64,000 nucleotides of DNA from Mesorhizobium sp. M9A.F.Ca.ET.002.03.1.2. GTDB taxonomy: Bacteria > Pseudomonadota > Alphaproteobacteria > Rhizobiales > Rhizobiaceae. Position 1 is the first letter of the stretch, and the number at the start of each line of letters is the position of its first letter. A program made the translations under genes and the position numbers. The notes beneath the pieces are model-generated. The model worked only from the letters and a program-made list of their open reading frames with translations, ran no database searches and had not been told where the DNA came from. Below are positions 29,222-37,250 of the stretch, in pieces. Location: the NCBI RefSeq assembly GCF_003952365.1, contig NZ_CP034443.1, positions 799,001 to 863,000 of the forward strand, read 5' to 3'.

Positions 29222-29758
29222 TTATCCCGCAATCTCCAGCAAGGAGGATACCAGCAGCCGACGTTCGTCCTGTGAAAGGACATCCGAGTCGAAAAGGTTC
29301 ATACTGCGAAGCCCTTCGATGGCGAGATAGCAGATCAGCAGCGCCTTGAGGTCCGGCGTCTCTTCCTTGAGCCGCTCGAAAACCTGCCGCCTGAACGATT
29401 TTATCGGCGTCAGGAAATCGGGATCCTCGGCGATCGCCGAAAATATCCAGGAGGCCGACGGTTTCGATTCCTCGGCATGTTCGGCCGAAAGCTTGATATA
29501 GGTCGCAAGCGGGCTTTCGCTGCTGACGCCGGCTGTGCGGGCGGACTCCAGCGCCTGCTCGAAGGCGCGCAGGTAGTCCTCCACCAGCGCCTGCATCAGT
29601 TTCGCCTTGGTCGGGAAATTGTACAACAAGCCGCCTTTCGACACGCCAGCACGGCTGGCGATGGCGTCCAGCGACAGGCTGCCTGGTCCTGTCTCGCGTG
29701 CCACATCGGCGGCGGCGGCGAGTATCCTTTCGCGCGAATTTGCTCTGCGAGCTTTCAT
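29222..29758 (-). CDS. TetR-family repressor of the RND efflux genes
   Basis: A 178-aa regulator. The N-terminal domain reads RANSRERILAAAADVARETG, with helix-turn-helix DAIASRAGVSKGGLLYNFP and TKAKLMQAL, followed by a TetR C-terminal domain of the TetR_C_37 kind. It is divergent from the membrane-fusion and RND genes, a standard layout for an efflux repressor. ATG at 29758 follows AGAGGGA; the preceding TTG is less likely. Confidence 0.87.
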   Translation of the reverse strand: MKARRANSRERILAAAADVARETGPGSLSLDAIASRAGVSKGGLLYNFPTKAKLMQALVEDYLRAFEQALESARTAGVSSESPLATYIKLSAEHAEESKPSASWIFSAIAEDPDFLTPIKSFRRQVFERLKEETPDLKALLICYLAIEGLRSMNLFDSDVLSQDERRLLVSSLLEIAG

Positions 29759-29790
29759 CAATCCCTCTCAATACATTAGCCTAGACCCAA

Positions 29791-29819
29791 TTGACAAGAC
29801 CGTCCAGACGGTACAGTAA
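29791..29819 (+). promoter_or_regulatory. RND operon promoter with TetR operator
   Basis: TTGACA at 29791 is a perfect -35; CAGTAA 17 bases on is a possible -10. Between them lies ACCGTC-CA-GACGGT (29799-29812), a perfect-arm palindrome, so bound repressor would block polymerase directly. Confidence 0.6.
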
Positions 29820-29907
29820 GACCGCCATCATTTGAAATCGGGACCTGGCATGGATATGTGTTCCGATACCCGACCGTTACACCGGTCGCCGGCCGAGGGG
29901 ATTGTTT

Positions 29908-31173
29908 GTGATCAAGCGCTTCATCATCGCCTTCATTCTGCTCGTACTGGTGTGCGGCGGCATCATCGGTTTCAATCTGTTCCGCGACAATGCGATCCAG
30001 CAATTCTTCGCTACGATGAAGCCGCCGGCTGCGACCGTGTCGACGACAATCGTCAAGCCAACGGACTGGACGCCGGGCGTCGAGGCGATCGGCACGGTCA
30101 GCGCGGTCAGCGGCGTCGATCTGACCGTCGAAACCGCCGGCATCGTCAAGGACATCCTGTTTCATGCCAATCAGAAGGTTGGAGCCGACGCGGTTCTCCT
30201 TCAGCTCGACGATGCCGTCGAACGCGCCGACCTCGAGGCGGCGAGGGCGCAAGCCGCGCTCGACCAGACGGCGCAGGCGCGCGCCATCGAACTGCAGCGA
30301 CGCGGCGTCGGCTCGGATGTGACGCTTGACACGGCGCGGGCGACGGCCACGGCCTCCGCCTCGCAGGTGACAAAATTGCAAGCGGTGCTCGACCAGAAGC
30401 AGTTGACAGCGCCCTTTGGCGGCACAGTGGGCATTCCCAGGATCGATCTCGGCCAGTATCTCACACCCGGCACTTCCGTGGTAACCCTGCAGGATCTGGA
30501 GACGATGCGGGTCGATTTCTCGATCCCCGAACAGCAGCTTCCGCTGCTGAAGATCGACCAGACGGTGCGGCTGGGCATCGGCGACGGCGAGATGCCGTTC
30601 GCCGGCGCCATCCGCGGTATCGACCCCAAGATCGACCCAACCAGCCGGCTGGTGACGATCAGGGCCGAGGTCGCCAATCCCGAAGGCAAGCTGACCCCTG
30701 GCCAGTTCGTGCAGGTGCGCGTCGAATTGCCCGAGGAAAACAACGTACTGACGGTGCCGCAGACCGCGCTGACCTCCAGCCTCTATGGCGATTTCGTCTT
30801 CGTGGTGCGCCCGGCGAAGCCGGCCGCAGCCAATGGCGCCGCCCCTGCTGCTGCGGCGACGCCGGAAGAAAAGCCCGCCACGGATGCCGTGAAACCCGCA
30901 GCGGAAGCGCCCGCGGCAAAACCCGAGGAAAAGCCAGCTGCCGCCGCCGCCGAACCGGCAGCGGAAGAACAGAAACCGCAGCTCGTGCTCGCCCAGGTGT
31001 TCGTCAAGCCCGGCCGCCGCAACGCCGGCCTGGTTGAGATCCTGGAAGGCATCGCGCCCGGCGACGAAGTCGTCACCGCCGGCCAGAACCGGCTCTCCAA
31101 CGGTATGTCCGTTGCTGTCGACAACACGATCGACCCGACCAAGCCGGCGAACCAGCAGGCGGCCCAGCAATGA
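29908..31173 (+). CDS. RND efflux periplasmic adaptor (membrane fusion protein)
   Basis: A 421-aa adaptor linking the inner-membrane pump to an outer-membrane channel. It has one N-terminal membrane segment (IIAFILLVLVCGGIIGF), a barrel-sandwich/lipoyl domain (TVSAVSGVDLTVETAGIV), a short helical hairpin rich in Ala/Gln, and the beta-barrel segment (GTVGIPRIDLGQYL). Unusually, about 60 residues rich in Ala, Pro, Glu and Lys (DNA about 30805-30980) are inserted in the membrane-proximal domain before LVLAQVFVKPGRR. GTG at 29908 lies 7 bases after GAGGGG; TTG at 29902 is too close. Confidence 0.9.
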   Translation: MIKRFIIAFILLVLVCGGIIGFNLFRDNAIQQFFATMKPPAATVSTTIVKPTDWTPGVEAIGTVSAVSGVDLTVETAGIVKDILFHANQKVGADAVLLQLDDAVERADLEAARAQAALDQTAQARAIELQRRGVGSDVTLDTARATATASASQVTKLQAVLDQKQLTAPFGGTVGIPRIDLGQYLTPGTSVVTLQDLETMRVDFSIPEQQLPLLKIDQTVRLGIGDGEMPFAGAIRGIDPKIDPTSRLVTIRAEVANPEGKLTPGQFVQVRVELPEENNVLTVPQTALTSSLYGDFVFVVRPAKPAAANGAAPAAAATPEEKPATDAVKPAAEAPAAKPEEKPAAAAAEPAAEEQKPQLVLAQVFVKPGRRNAGLVEILEGIAPGDEVVTAGQNRLSNGMSVAVDNTIDPTKPANQQAAQQ

Positions 31174-34100
31174 GCTTTTCCGACATCTTCATCCGCCGTC
31201 CGGTCCTTTCGACCGTGCTCGCCTTGATGATCCTGCTTCTGGGTTTCCAGGGCATCTTCAACCTTTCGATCCGGCAGTATCCGGAGGTTGAAGAAACGGC
31301 CATCACGATCACCACGGCCTATCCCGGCGCCAGCGCCGACCTGATCCAGGGGTTCATTTCCGCGCCGATCGCCCGTGCCGTCGCTTCGACCGAAAACATC
31401 GATTATGTCACGTCGGCGAGCCGGCCGTCCTCCAGCACCGTGACGGTGCAGATGAAACTCGGCTCCGACCCCGACATCGCGCTGAACGAGGTCTTGTCGA
31501 AGGTACAAGGCGTACGCGGCGATCTGCCGGACGAGGCCGAGGACCCGGTGATCGTCAAGGGCACCGGCGATCAGTTCGCGATGATGTATATCTCGATGCA
31601 GAATCCGAACATGACGCCGGAACAGCTCACCGAATATATCGAGCGCGTCGTGCGGCCGCGCATGTCGACGGTCGAGGGTGTCGCCGATGTGCAGATCTTC
31701 GGCGCCGCCGAATATTCGATGCGCGTCTGGATCGACCCGATCAAACTGGCGGCGCGCGGCGTGACGGCGGCGGAAGTGCTGACCGCCATCAATGAGTCGA
31801 ATTTCCTCTCCGCCCCCGGCAACACCGAAAACGAATATGTGGTTTCCTCGATCACCGTGCGCTCGACGCTGCAGACGCCGGAGGCTTTCGCCGCCCTTCC
31901 GCTCCGCTCGAACGACGGTAATGTAGTGAGACTGCGCGACGTGGCGCGCGTCGAACTCGGCGCGGCGAACACCGACACCAGGGTCACTTTCAACGGCAAG
32001 CCCGGCATCTTTCTCGCCATCTTCCCGACGCCGGCCGCCAATCCACTGTCGACAGCGCAGGCGATCCACGACATCGTGCCGACGATCCAGGAGACGCTGC
32101 CGCTCGGCATGACGATCGAGATCGTCTACGATTCGACCGAGCAGATCAGCGCGTCGATCGAGGAGGTGTTCAAGACCATCGGCGAGGCGGTCGCCATCGT
32201 CATCGTCGTCATCCTGCTCTTCCTCGGCTCTTTCCGCTCGGTGCTGATGCCGATCGTGACCATTCCGCTGTCGCTGATCGGCGTCTGCTTCCTGCTGTTT
32301 TCGGTGGGCTATTCGATCAACCTTTTGTCGTTGCTGGCCATGGTGCTGGCGATCGGCCTCGTCGTCGACGACGCCATCGTGGTGGTGGAGAACATTCACC
32401 GCCACATGGAAGAAGAAGGCATGTCGGCGATGCAGGCGGCGTTCAACGGCATGCGCGAGATCTCGTCCGCCGTCGTCGCCATGACGATAACGCTGGCCGC
32501 CGTGTTCGCGCCGCTGGCCTTCACCGGCGGCCTGACCGGCGCATTGTTTCGCGAATTCGCGATGACGCTTGCCGGCTCGGTTGTGCTTTCGGGTGTCGTC
32601 GCCCTCACAATCACGCCGATGATGTCGGCGCGCATCCTGAAGGCCGGTTCGCACAGCCGCTTCCAGCGCATTGTCGACAACACGTTCGGGCGCGTCGAAA
32701 ACGTCTATGAGCGGCTGGTCAGCGGCTCGTTGAAATATCGCCCGGTGACGCTGATGATCGTCATCGCACTGGTCGCCACCACCGGCTTCATGTTCACCAA
32801 GACCTCAAGTGAACTGGCGCCGGAAGAGGACCAGGGTTTCCTGCTTTCGCTGGTGACCGCGCCGCGCTACGCGACGTCGGACTATACCGAGACCTATGTG
32901 AACCAGATTCTCGGGCTGGTGAACGATATCCCCGAAACCAGGGCACGGTTCTCGGCGGTCGCCTTCGGCGGCGGCCAGACGAACAGTGCTTTCGTCGGCT
33001 TCGCGTTCAAGGACTGGGCCGAGCGTACGCGCAGTTCGAAGCAACTTCAGGAGGACATCACGGGTCGCCTTGCCAAGGTGGCGGGCGTCGAGGCTTTCGT
33101 CTTCGCACCCCCGACGCTGCCCGGCTCCGGCGGCGGCTTGCCGATAACGATGGTCGTGCGCTCCACCGGCGACGCCTCCCAGGTGTATGAGGCGGCCGAG
33201 GAGATCAAGAACAAGGCGCAGGCCTCCGGCCGCTTCTTGGTCGTGCAGAATTCGATGACCTTCGACGCGCCGCAAGTGACGGTGACGATCGACCGCGACC
33301 GCGCGGCGGCGCTCAACCTGCCGATCGCCGACATCGGCCGGACGCTGACCCTCTTGGTCGGCGGCAACAAGGTGGCGCAATTCGATCGTGAATCCAACAG
33401 CTACGACATCATCCCGCAGGTGCCGCAGAACTTCCGCGACAACCCCGAAAAGCTGGCCGAGTATTTCGTGCGCAGCGCGTCGGGCGAGATGGTGCCGCTC
33501 TCGGCGGTGGTAAAGATTTCGACCAATGCCTCGCCGGCCGCAATCGAGCAGTTCAACCAGTTGAACTCAGCCACGATTTCCGCTCTGCCATTGCCCACCG
33601 TCACCACCGGCGAGGGGCTGAAGACCATCGAGGATCTCGCCAGGGAGAGCCTGCCCGAGACGTTCTTCATCGACTATACCGGCCAGTCCAGGCAGGAGAA
33701 GGAGCAGGGCAACACGATCCTCATCGCCTTCGCTGCGGCCGTCCTCGTCATCTATCTGGTGCTGGCGGCGCAGTTCGAAAGCTTCCGCGATCCGTTTATC
33801 ATCATGATGTCGGTGCCGCTGTCGATCTTCGGCGCGATCGTGCCGCTCAATCTGGGGCTGGGAACGCTCAACATCTACACACAGGTCGGTCTGATCACGC
33901 TGATCGGCCTGATCACCAAGCACGGCATTCTTCTGGTCGAGTTCGCCAACCAGCAGCGCGAGCTCCACGGGATGCGCCGACGCGATGCGATCATCGCCTC
34001 GGCCAAGGTGCGGCTGCGGCCGATCCTGATGACGACGGCGGCGATGGCGCTCGGCGTGGTGCCGCTGATCATCTCCAGCGGCGCCGGCGCCGCGGCGCGC

Positions 34101-34256
34101 TATTCGATGGGCCTGGTGATCTTCACCGGCATTCTGGTGGGAACTATGTTCACCCTGTTCGTGGTGCCGATGTTCTACACCTTCATCGCCAGCAAGGACC
34201 TGCCGCATCACGCCGAGAAGCCGGACCCGAAGCTGATGCCGGTGGTGCAGGACTGA
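31170..34256 (+). CDS. RND multidrug efflux transporter (HAE1 family)
   Basis: A 1028-aa proton-driven pump with the usual twelve-helix plan: a first helix (VLSTVLALMILLLGF), a large periplasmic loop, a helix cluster (340-560), a second loop and a last helix cluster. The proton-relay aspartate pair is in GLVVDDAIVVVENIH. The length and PGASADLIQGFISAPI region fit the MexF/AcrB side of the family. Its ATG overlaps the adaptor stop (ATGA). No outer-membrane channel gene follows, so a shared TolC-type protein is presumably used. Confidence 0.94.
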   Translation: MSFSDIFIRRPVLSTVLALMILLLGFQGIFNLSIRQYPEVEETAITITTAYPGASADLIQGFISAPIARAVASTENIDYVTSASRPSSSTVTVQMKLGSDPDIALNEVLSKVQGVRGDLPDEAEDPVIVKGTGDQFAMMYISMQNPNMTPEQLTEYIERVVRPRMSTVEGVADVQIFGAAEYSMRVWIDPIKLAARGVTAAEVLTAINESNFLSAPGNTENEYVVSSITVRSTLQTPEAFAALPLRSNDGNVVRLRDVARVELGAANTDTRVTFNGKPGIFLAIFPTPAANPLSTAQAIHDIVPTIQETLPLGMTIEIVYDSTEQISASIEEVFKTIGEAVAIVIVVILLFLGSFRSVLMPIVTIPLSLIGVCFLLFSVGYSINLLSLLAMVLAIGLVVDDAIVVVENIHRHMEEEGMSAMQAAFNGMREISSAVVAMTITLAAVFAPLAFTGGLTGALFREFAMTLAGSVVLSGVVALTITPMMSARILKAGSHSRFQRIVDNTFGRVENVYERLVSGSLKYRPVTLMIVIALVATTGFMFTKTSSELAPEEDQGFLLSLVTAPRYATSDYTETYVNQILGLVNDIPETRARFSAVAFGGGQTNSAFVGFAFKDWAERTRSSKQLQEDITGRLAKVAGVEAFVFAPPTLPGSGGGLPITMVVRSTGDASQVYEAAEEIKNKAQASGRFLVVQNSMTFDAPQVTVTIDRDRAAALNLPIADIGRTLTLLVGGNKVAQFDRESNSYDIIPQVPQNFRDNPEKLAEYFVRSASGEMVPLSAVVKISTNASPAAIEQFNQLNSATISALPLPTVTTGEGLKTIEDLARESLPETFFIDYTGQSRQEKEQGNTILIAFAAAVLVIYLVLAAQFESFRDPFIIMMSVPLSIFGAIVPLNLGLGTLNIYTQVGLITLIGLITKHGILLVEFANQQRELHGMRRRDAIIASAKVRLRPILMTTAAMALGVVPLIISSGAGAAARYSMGLVIFTGILVGTMFTLFVVPMFYTFIASKDLPHHAEKPDPKLMPVVQD

Positions 34257-34260
34257 TAGC

Positions 34261-34287
34261 AAAAAGGCCGGAAATTCCGGCCTTTTT
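34261..34287. terminator. Bidirectional rho-independent terminator
   Basis: AAAAAGGCCGG, a 5-base loop and CCGGCCTTTTT form a strong GC stem flanked by A and T runs. It lies 4 bases after the RND stop and also faces the convergent L,D-transpeptidase gene. Confidence 0.85.
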
Positions 34288-34345
34288 CATAATGTTGAAG
34301 CACAGCATTCCGCCGATGTCGGTCACGACCACTTCAAAACACCGC

Positions 34346-34807
34346 TTACTTGACGATGACGATCCGGGTGTTGGCCGGGCCGAAGACCTCGACAAGCTGG
34401 TAGAAATCGGCGGCATTGTCCGGATGCAGCCGCACGCAGCCATGTGAGGCCGGCTGTCCCAGGCGCTTGACGGCATTGGTCGCATGCACGGCGTAGCCGC
34501 CCTTGAAGAAGACCGAATGCGGCATCGGCGCGTTGTCGTATTTCTTCGAATACCACATCTGGTGCATGCGGGTCGGCCTGAACGAACCGGTCGGCGTGAC
34601 ATACCCCCTAGCGCCGGTCGAGACCTTCCAGGCGAAGGTCGGCCGGCCGTCGACCAGGACTTCCATGGTCTGCTGCGAAAGCGAGACCCGCGCCACGATC
34701 TTGTTGGCAGCTTGCGCAGCGCCATTGCCGGCGCCGAGGAGAAGGGCCGCACCCGTCAGGGCGGCCGCGGTGATATGGATGAGCTTGGCGGAAATGGTAG
34801 TGCGCAT
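34346..34807 (-). CDS. L,D-transpeptidase (ErfK/YbiS/YcfS/YnhG type)
   Basis: A 153-aa periplasmic enzyme that cross-links peptidoglycan or attaches proteins to it. It has a signal peptide (MRTTISAKLIHITAAALTG, cleavage near AQAAN) and one YkuD domain. The catalytic motif is complete: HATNAVKRLGQPASHGCVRL, with the histidine and the cysteine of SHGCVR. The ATG at 34807 follows AGGGGGA; the frame is open for a further 218 codons, but without coding character. Confidence 0.92.
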   Translation of the reverse strand: MRTTISAKLIHITAAALTGAALLLGAGNGAAQAANKIVARVSLSQQTMEVLVDGRPTFAWKVSTGARGYVTPTGSFRPTRMHQMWYSKKYDNAPMPHSVFFKGGYAVHATNAVKRLGQPASHGCVRLHPDNAADFYQLVEVFGPANTRIVIVK

Positions 34808-35424
34808 GATGTCCCCCTGTTTGCCGGACATGGCCGGTTCCAATTCGATGACCGGCTTATCGTTGGCGCGTGTTTCGAACCGATTTCGCAGGATATGCGT
34901 TTCTGTTTCGAATCTGTTTCCTATGGTTAACGCAAGCGGCCCGCTTGGTACAGATCTTTCGAAGTGGCACCCGAAGCAAACAGCGCTGGCTGCCGTTGGG
35001 CTGGCAAACGGAAGATGCCAGCTAACTTTAAGCGAAAACTCGCTTTTTCCCTCATATGAAAAGAAATCGACCTCGCTCGAAACCAACCTGCAACAAAGCG
35101 CGGCGTGGGGCGGCATGACACGGATACAGGCCAGCCGCAGATTTGACCCAACGGAAACAGCTGGCGCCAAACGAAAGATGGCACGAAATTGAAAGCGGTC
35201 CTGTTTCCCGCCACGGTCTGGATCTTTTCCAGCCTGCGCGTCAACCGGCTCAAGGCCCTCTGGCGGGTCGGTTTTGGGCTGAAGCAGATGCGCGGCCCCT
35301 CCGGCAACTTGCAGCCGAGAGGACCGAAGGCCCGCGCCGCGACGGGGGGCTCCGCTGGCGGCGCGGGCACTTCGGGAGGTATCCCGAAGCATGGACGTAT
35401 ATCTGAATTTGGGGAGTGGATAAG
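34808..35424. other. Intergenic stretch without a convincing gene
   Basis: About 615 bases. Several overlapping open frames on both strands exist, but none has both a ribosome site and a family resemblance. A plus-strand frame from a TTG near 35189 encodes a short hydrophobic start (KAVLFPATVWIFSSL) and then low-complexity sequence; I do not accept it. The promoter of the L,D-transpeptidase gene must lie near 34830-34930, which is less GC-rich. Confidence 0.5.
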
Positions 35425-35601
35425 ATGAACACGAAATTTGCAGCTTCGGTGCTTTCCGCACTGCTCTATGCGCAGGGCCTGCTCGGCTTTGCCGGCCTTG
35501 TCACCGTGCTTCTGAAGGATCGCGCCCAGGCGACCGAATTCGTCATTGCCAGCGAGATGGGACCCAGCGAAGTGCCGTCAGGTCCGTTCGTGGTGCGTTG
35601 A
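35425..35601 (+). CDS. Small membrane-anchored protein of unknown function
   Basis: A 58-aa product: MNTKFAASVLSALLYAQGLL begins a hydrophobic N-terminal segment of about 30 residues, then a short polar tail. The ATG is 8 bases after GGGGAG. The spacing and hydrophobic start argue for a real gene, but no family is recognised. Confidence 0.5.
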   Translation: MNTKFAASVLSALLYAQGLLGFAGLVTVLLKDRAQATEFVIASEMGPSEVPSGPFVVR

Positions 35602-35660
35602 GCGCCACGGCCTGTGGACAGCAGGTGGCCACCCTGCTCTCAATCCGCGATGAACTACCC

Positions 35661-36347
35661 TCAATCGCCGAACTGCGTCGGCGGATCGAACCGGTAGCCC
35701 GCACCACGTATGGTGGTGATGGTTTCGGTGTCGAGCTTGCGGCGCAGCCGCACAATGCGCGAATCGATCGAGCGATCGAAGGCATCGGCATTCTCGGCGG
35801 GCGCGGCGGCAATGATGTCGTCGCGCGTCAAGACCTTTCGCGGACTGGCCAGGAACAATCTGAGCAGCGCCACCTGACCCGGCGACAATTGTTCTTCGGT
35901 GCCGGAGCGATGCATGACCATGGCCGACCGCAGGTCGACCGTCGCGTTCTCCAGCACCACCAATTCCCCGGCACTCCTGCCGCGCCGTGTCAGCAGGCCG
36001 CCGATACGGGCTGCGAGTTCCCTGACGTTGAGCGGGCTCTCGACAACGTCGGCGGCGCCGAGTTCAAGCGCCAGCACCTTGTCGACGAGATCGGCCGGCC
36101 GGCAGATCAGGATGAAATCCGGCCCGTCCTCGCCGCCATGGCGCCTGAGCAGATCACGCCCTTCCGCCTGACTGAGGCTGTCGCCAACGACGACGACATC
36201 GATGCCCTTTTCGGAAAGCAAGGATTCGGCTTCCCACGGCTGCCGCACCGCGCGCACGTCATGACCGCGCCGTTCGAGATGGTCGGCGAGATCGGCCGCG
36301 ACCACTTCGGCGACCGAAATAAGCGCGATGATGGATCGTGCAGCCAT
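35661..36347 (-). CDS. OmpR-type DNA-binding protein with a degenerate receiver
   Basis: A 228-aa protein with a receiver-like domain (about 1-120) and a winged-helix effector domain (about 125-225; SPGQVALLRLFLASPRKVLT, then RIVRLRRKL and TIRGAGYRF). The receiver lacks key residues: the acidic pair after strand 1 is absent (ALISVAEVV), the phospho-acceptor position in DVVVVGDSL is Gly rather than Asp, and the Lys of the usual K-P motif is Ser (VVESPLN). It is thus probably not phosphorylated in the usual way. It is divergent from a complete OmpR-type regulator. Confidence 0.85.
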   Translation of the reverse strand: MAARSIIALISVAEVVAADLADHLERRGHDVRAVRQPWEAESLLSEKGIDVVVVGDSLSQAEGRDLLRRHGGEDGPDFILICRPADLVDKVLALELGAADVVESPLNVRELAARIGGLLTRRGRSAGELVVLENATVDLRSAMVMHRSGTEEQLSPGQVALLRLFLASPRKVLTRDDIIAAAPAENADAFDRSIDSRIVRLRRKLDTETITTIRGAGYRFDPPTQFGD

Positions 36348-36443
36348 CTTTTCCCATCCCCTGCAACCGGCAACCCAAGATGAGTGCTGGACATGATGTT
36401 TATACCCAATCTACTTTCCGCTGAAAGCGGGAGCGAGAGCATA

Positions 36444-37175
36444 GTGCAGGCACGAATTATCGTCGTCGAGGACGAGCCCGATCTGAGGGACGCGGTCGCC
36501 GAGTATCTCGGCGCCAGCGGCTACGATGTCGCTACAGCCGAAAGTGCCGCCGCCGCGCGAACCGTGCTGGAAACGCAGTCGTTTCATTTGGCCATCCTCG
36601 ACATCGCGATGCCCGGCGAGGACGGCCTGTCGCTCGGCCGCTGGCTGCGCTCGAAAATGCCGATCGGCATCATCTATGCCACCGCCGCCGGAACCGCGCT
36701 CGACCGTATCGTCGGGCTGGAGCTTGGCGCCGACGACTACGTCGTCAAGCCTTATGAGTTGCGCGAGGTGCTGGCGAGGGTCCGCAGCGTGTTGCGCCGC
36801 GTTCCGCAGCCGACCGAGCCGCAGGGTGCCAAGGCCGAAACGACTGCCAAGCGCCGTTTCATGAGCTTCGGCTCCTTCCATGCCGATCTCGACGGCAGGT
36901 TCGTGACCGGCGCCGACGGAACGGTCGTCGACCTGGCCAAGAGCGAATTCGACGTGCTGGAGGTTTTCCTGACACGCGCCAACCGGCTGTTGACGCGTAC
37001 GGCGATCTCCGAGGCGATCGGCTTCGTGGAAGACTCCGAATCGTCACGCGCCGTCGACATCCGCATCATGCGGCTGAGAAAGAAGATCGAGGCGGACCCG
37101 GCCAATCCGAAATTCCTGCGCACGGTGCGCGGCGAGGGCTATATCTTCTCGCTGCCCACCGGCGAAAGTAACTGA
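36444..37175 (+). CDS. Two-component response regulator, OmpR/PhoB type
   Basis: A 243-aa regulator with a complete receiver: acidic pair VVEDEPD, phospho-acceptor D53 in AILDIAMPGEDG, conserved Thr/Ala in YATAAG and Lys in VVKPYEL. The effector domain has the winged helix with SEFDVLEVFLTRANRLLTRT and RTVRGEGYIF at the end. The start is taken as GTG at 36444, since the domain begins there and GGGAG lies upstream; the frame is open to 36384. The next gene is a histidine kinase in the same direction, its likely partner. Confidence 0.88.
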   Translation: MQARIIVVEDEPDLRDAVAEYLGASGYDVATAESAAAARTVLETQSFHLAILDIAMPGEDGLSLGRWLRSKMPIGIIYATAAGTALDRIVGLELGADDYVVKPYELREVLARVRSVLRRVPQPTEPQGAKAETTAKRRFMSFGSFHADLDGRFVTGADGTVVDLAKSEFDVLEVFLTRANRLLTRTAISEAIGFVEDSESSRAVDIRIMRLRKKIEADPANPKFLRTVRGEGYIFSLPTGESN

Positions 37176-37250
37176 GCCGGGCGACCGACTGGTATCCGTC
37201 CAGCCAGGGTGTCACTCTGGCTTGGTACGACTCTGAAATAACGGCTGACC

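Noticed and set aside
35189..35428. 79-codon plus-strand frame before the small membrane-protein gene
   Set aside because: Starts at TTG without a ribosome site and becomes low-complexity Gly/Ala/Arg sequence.
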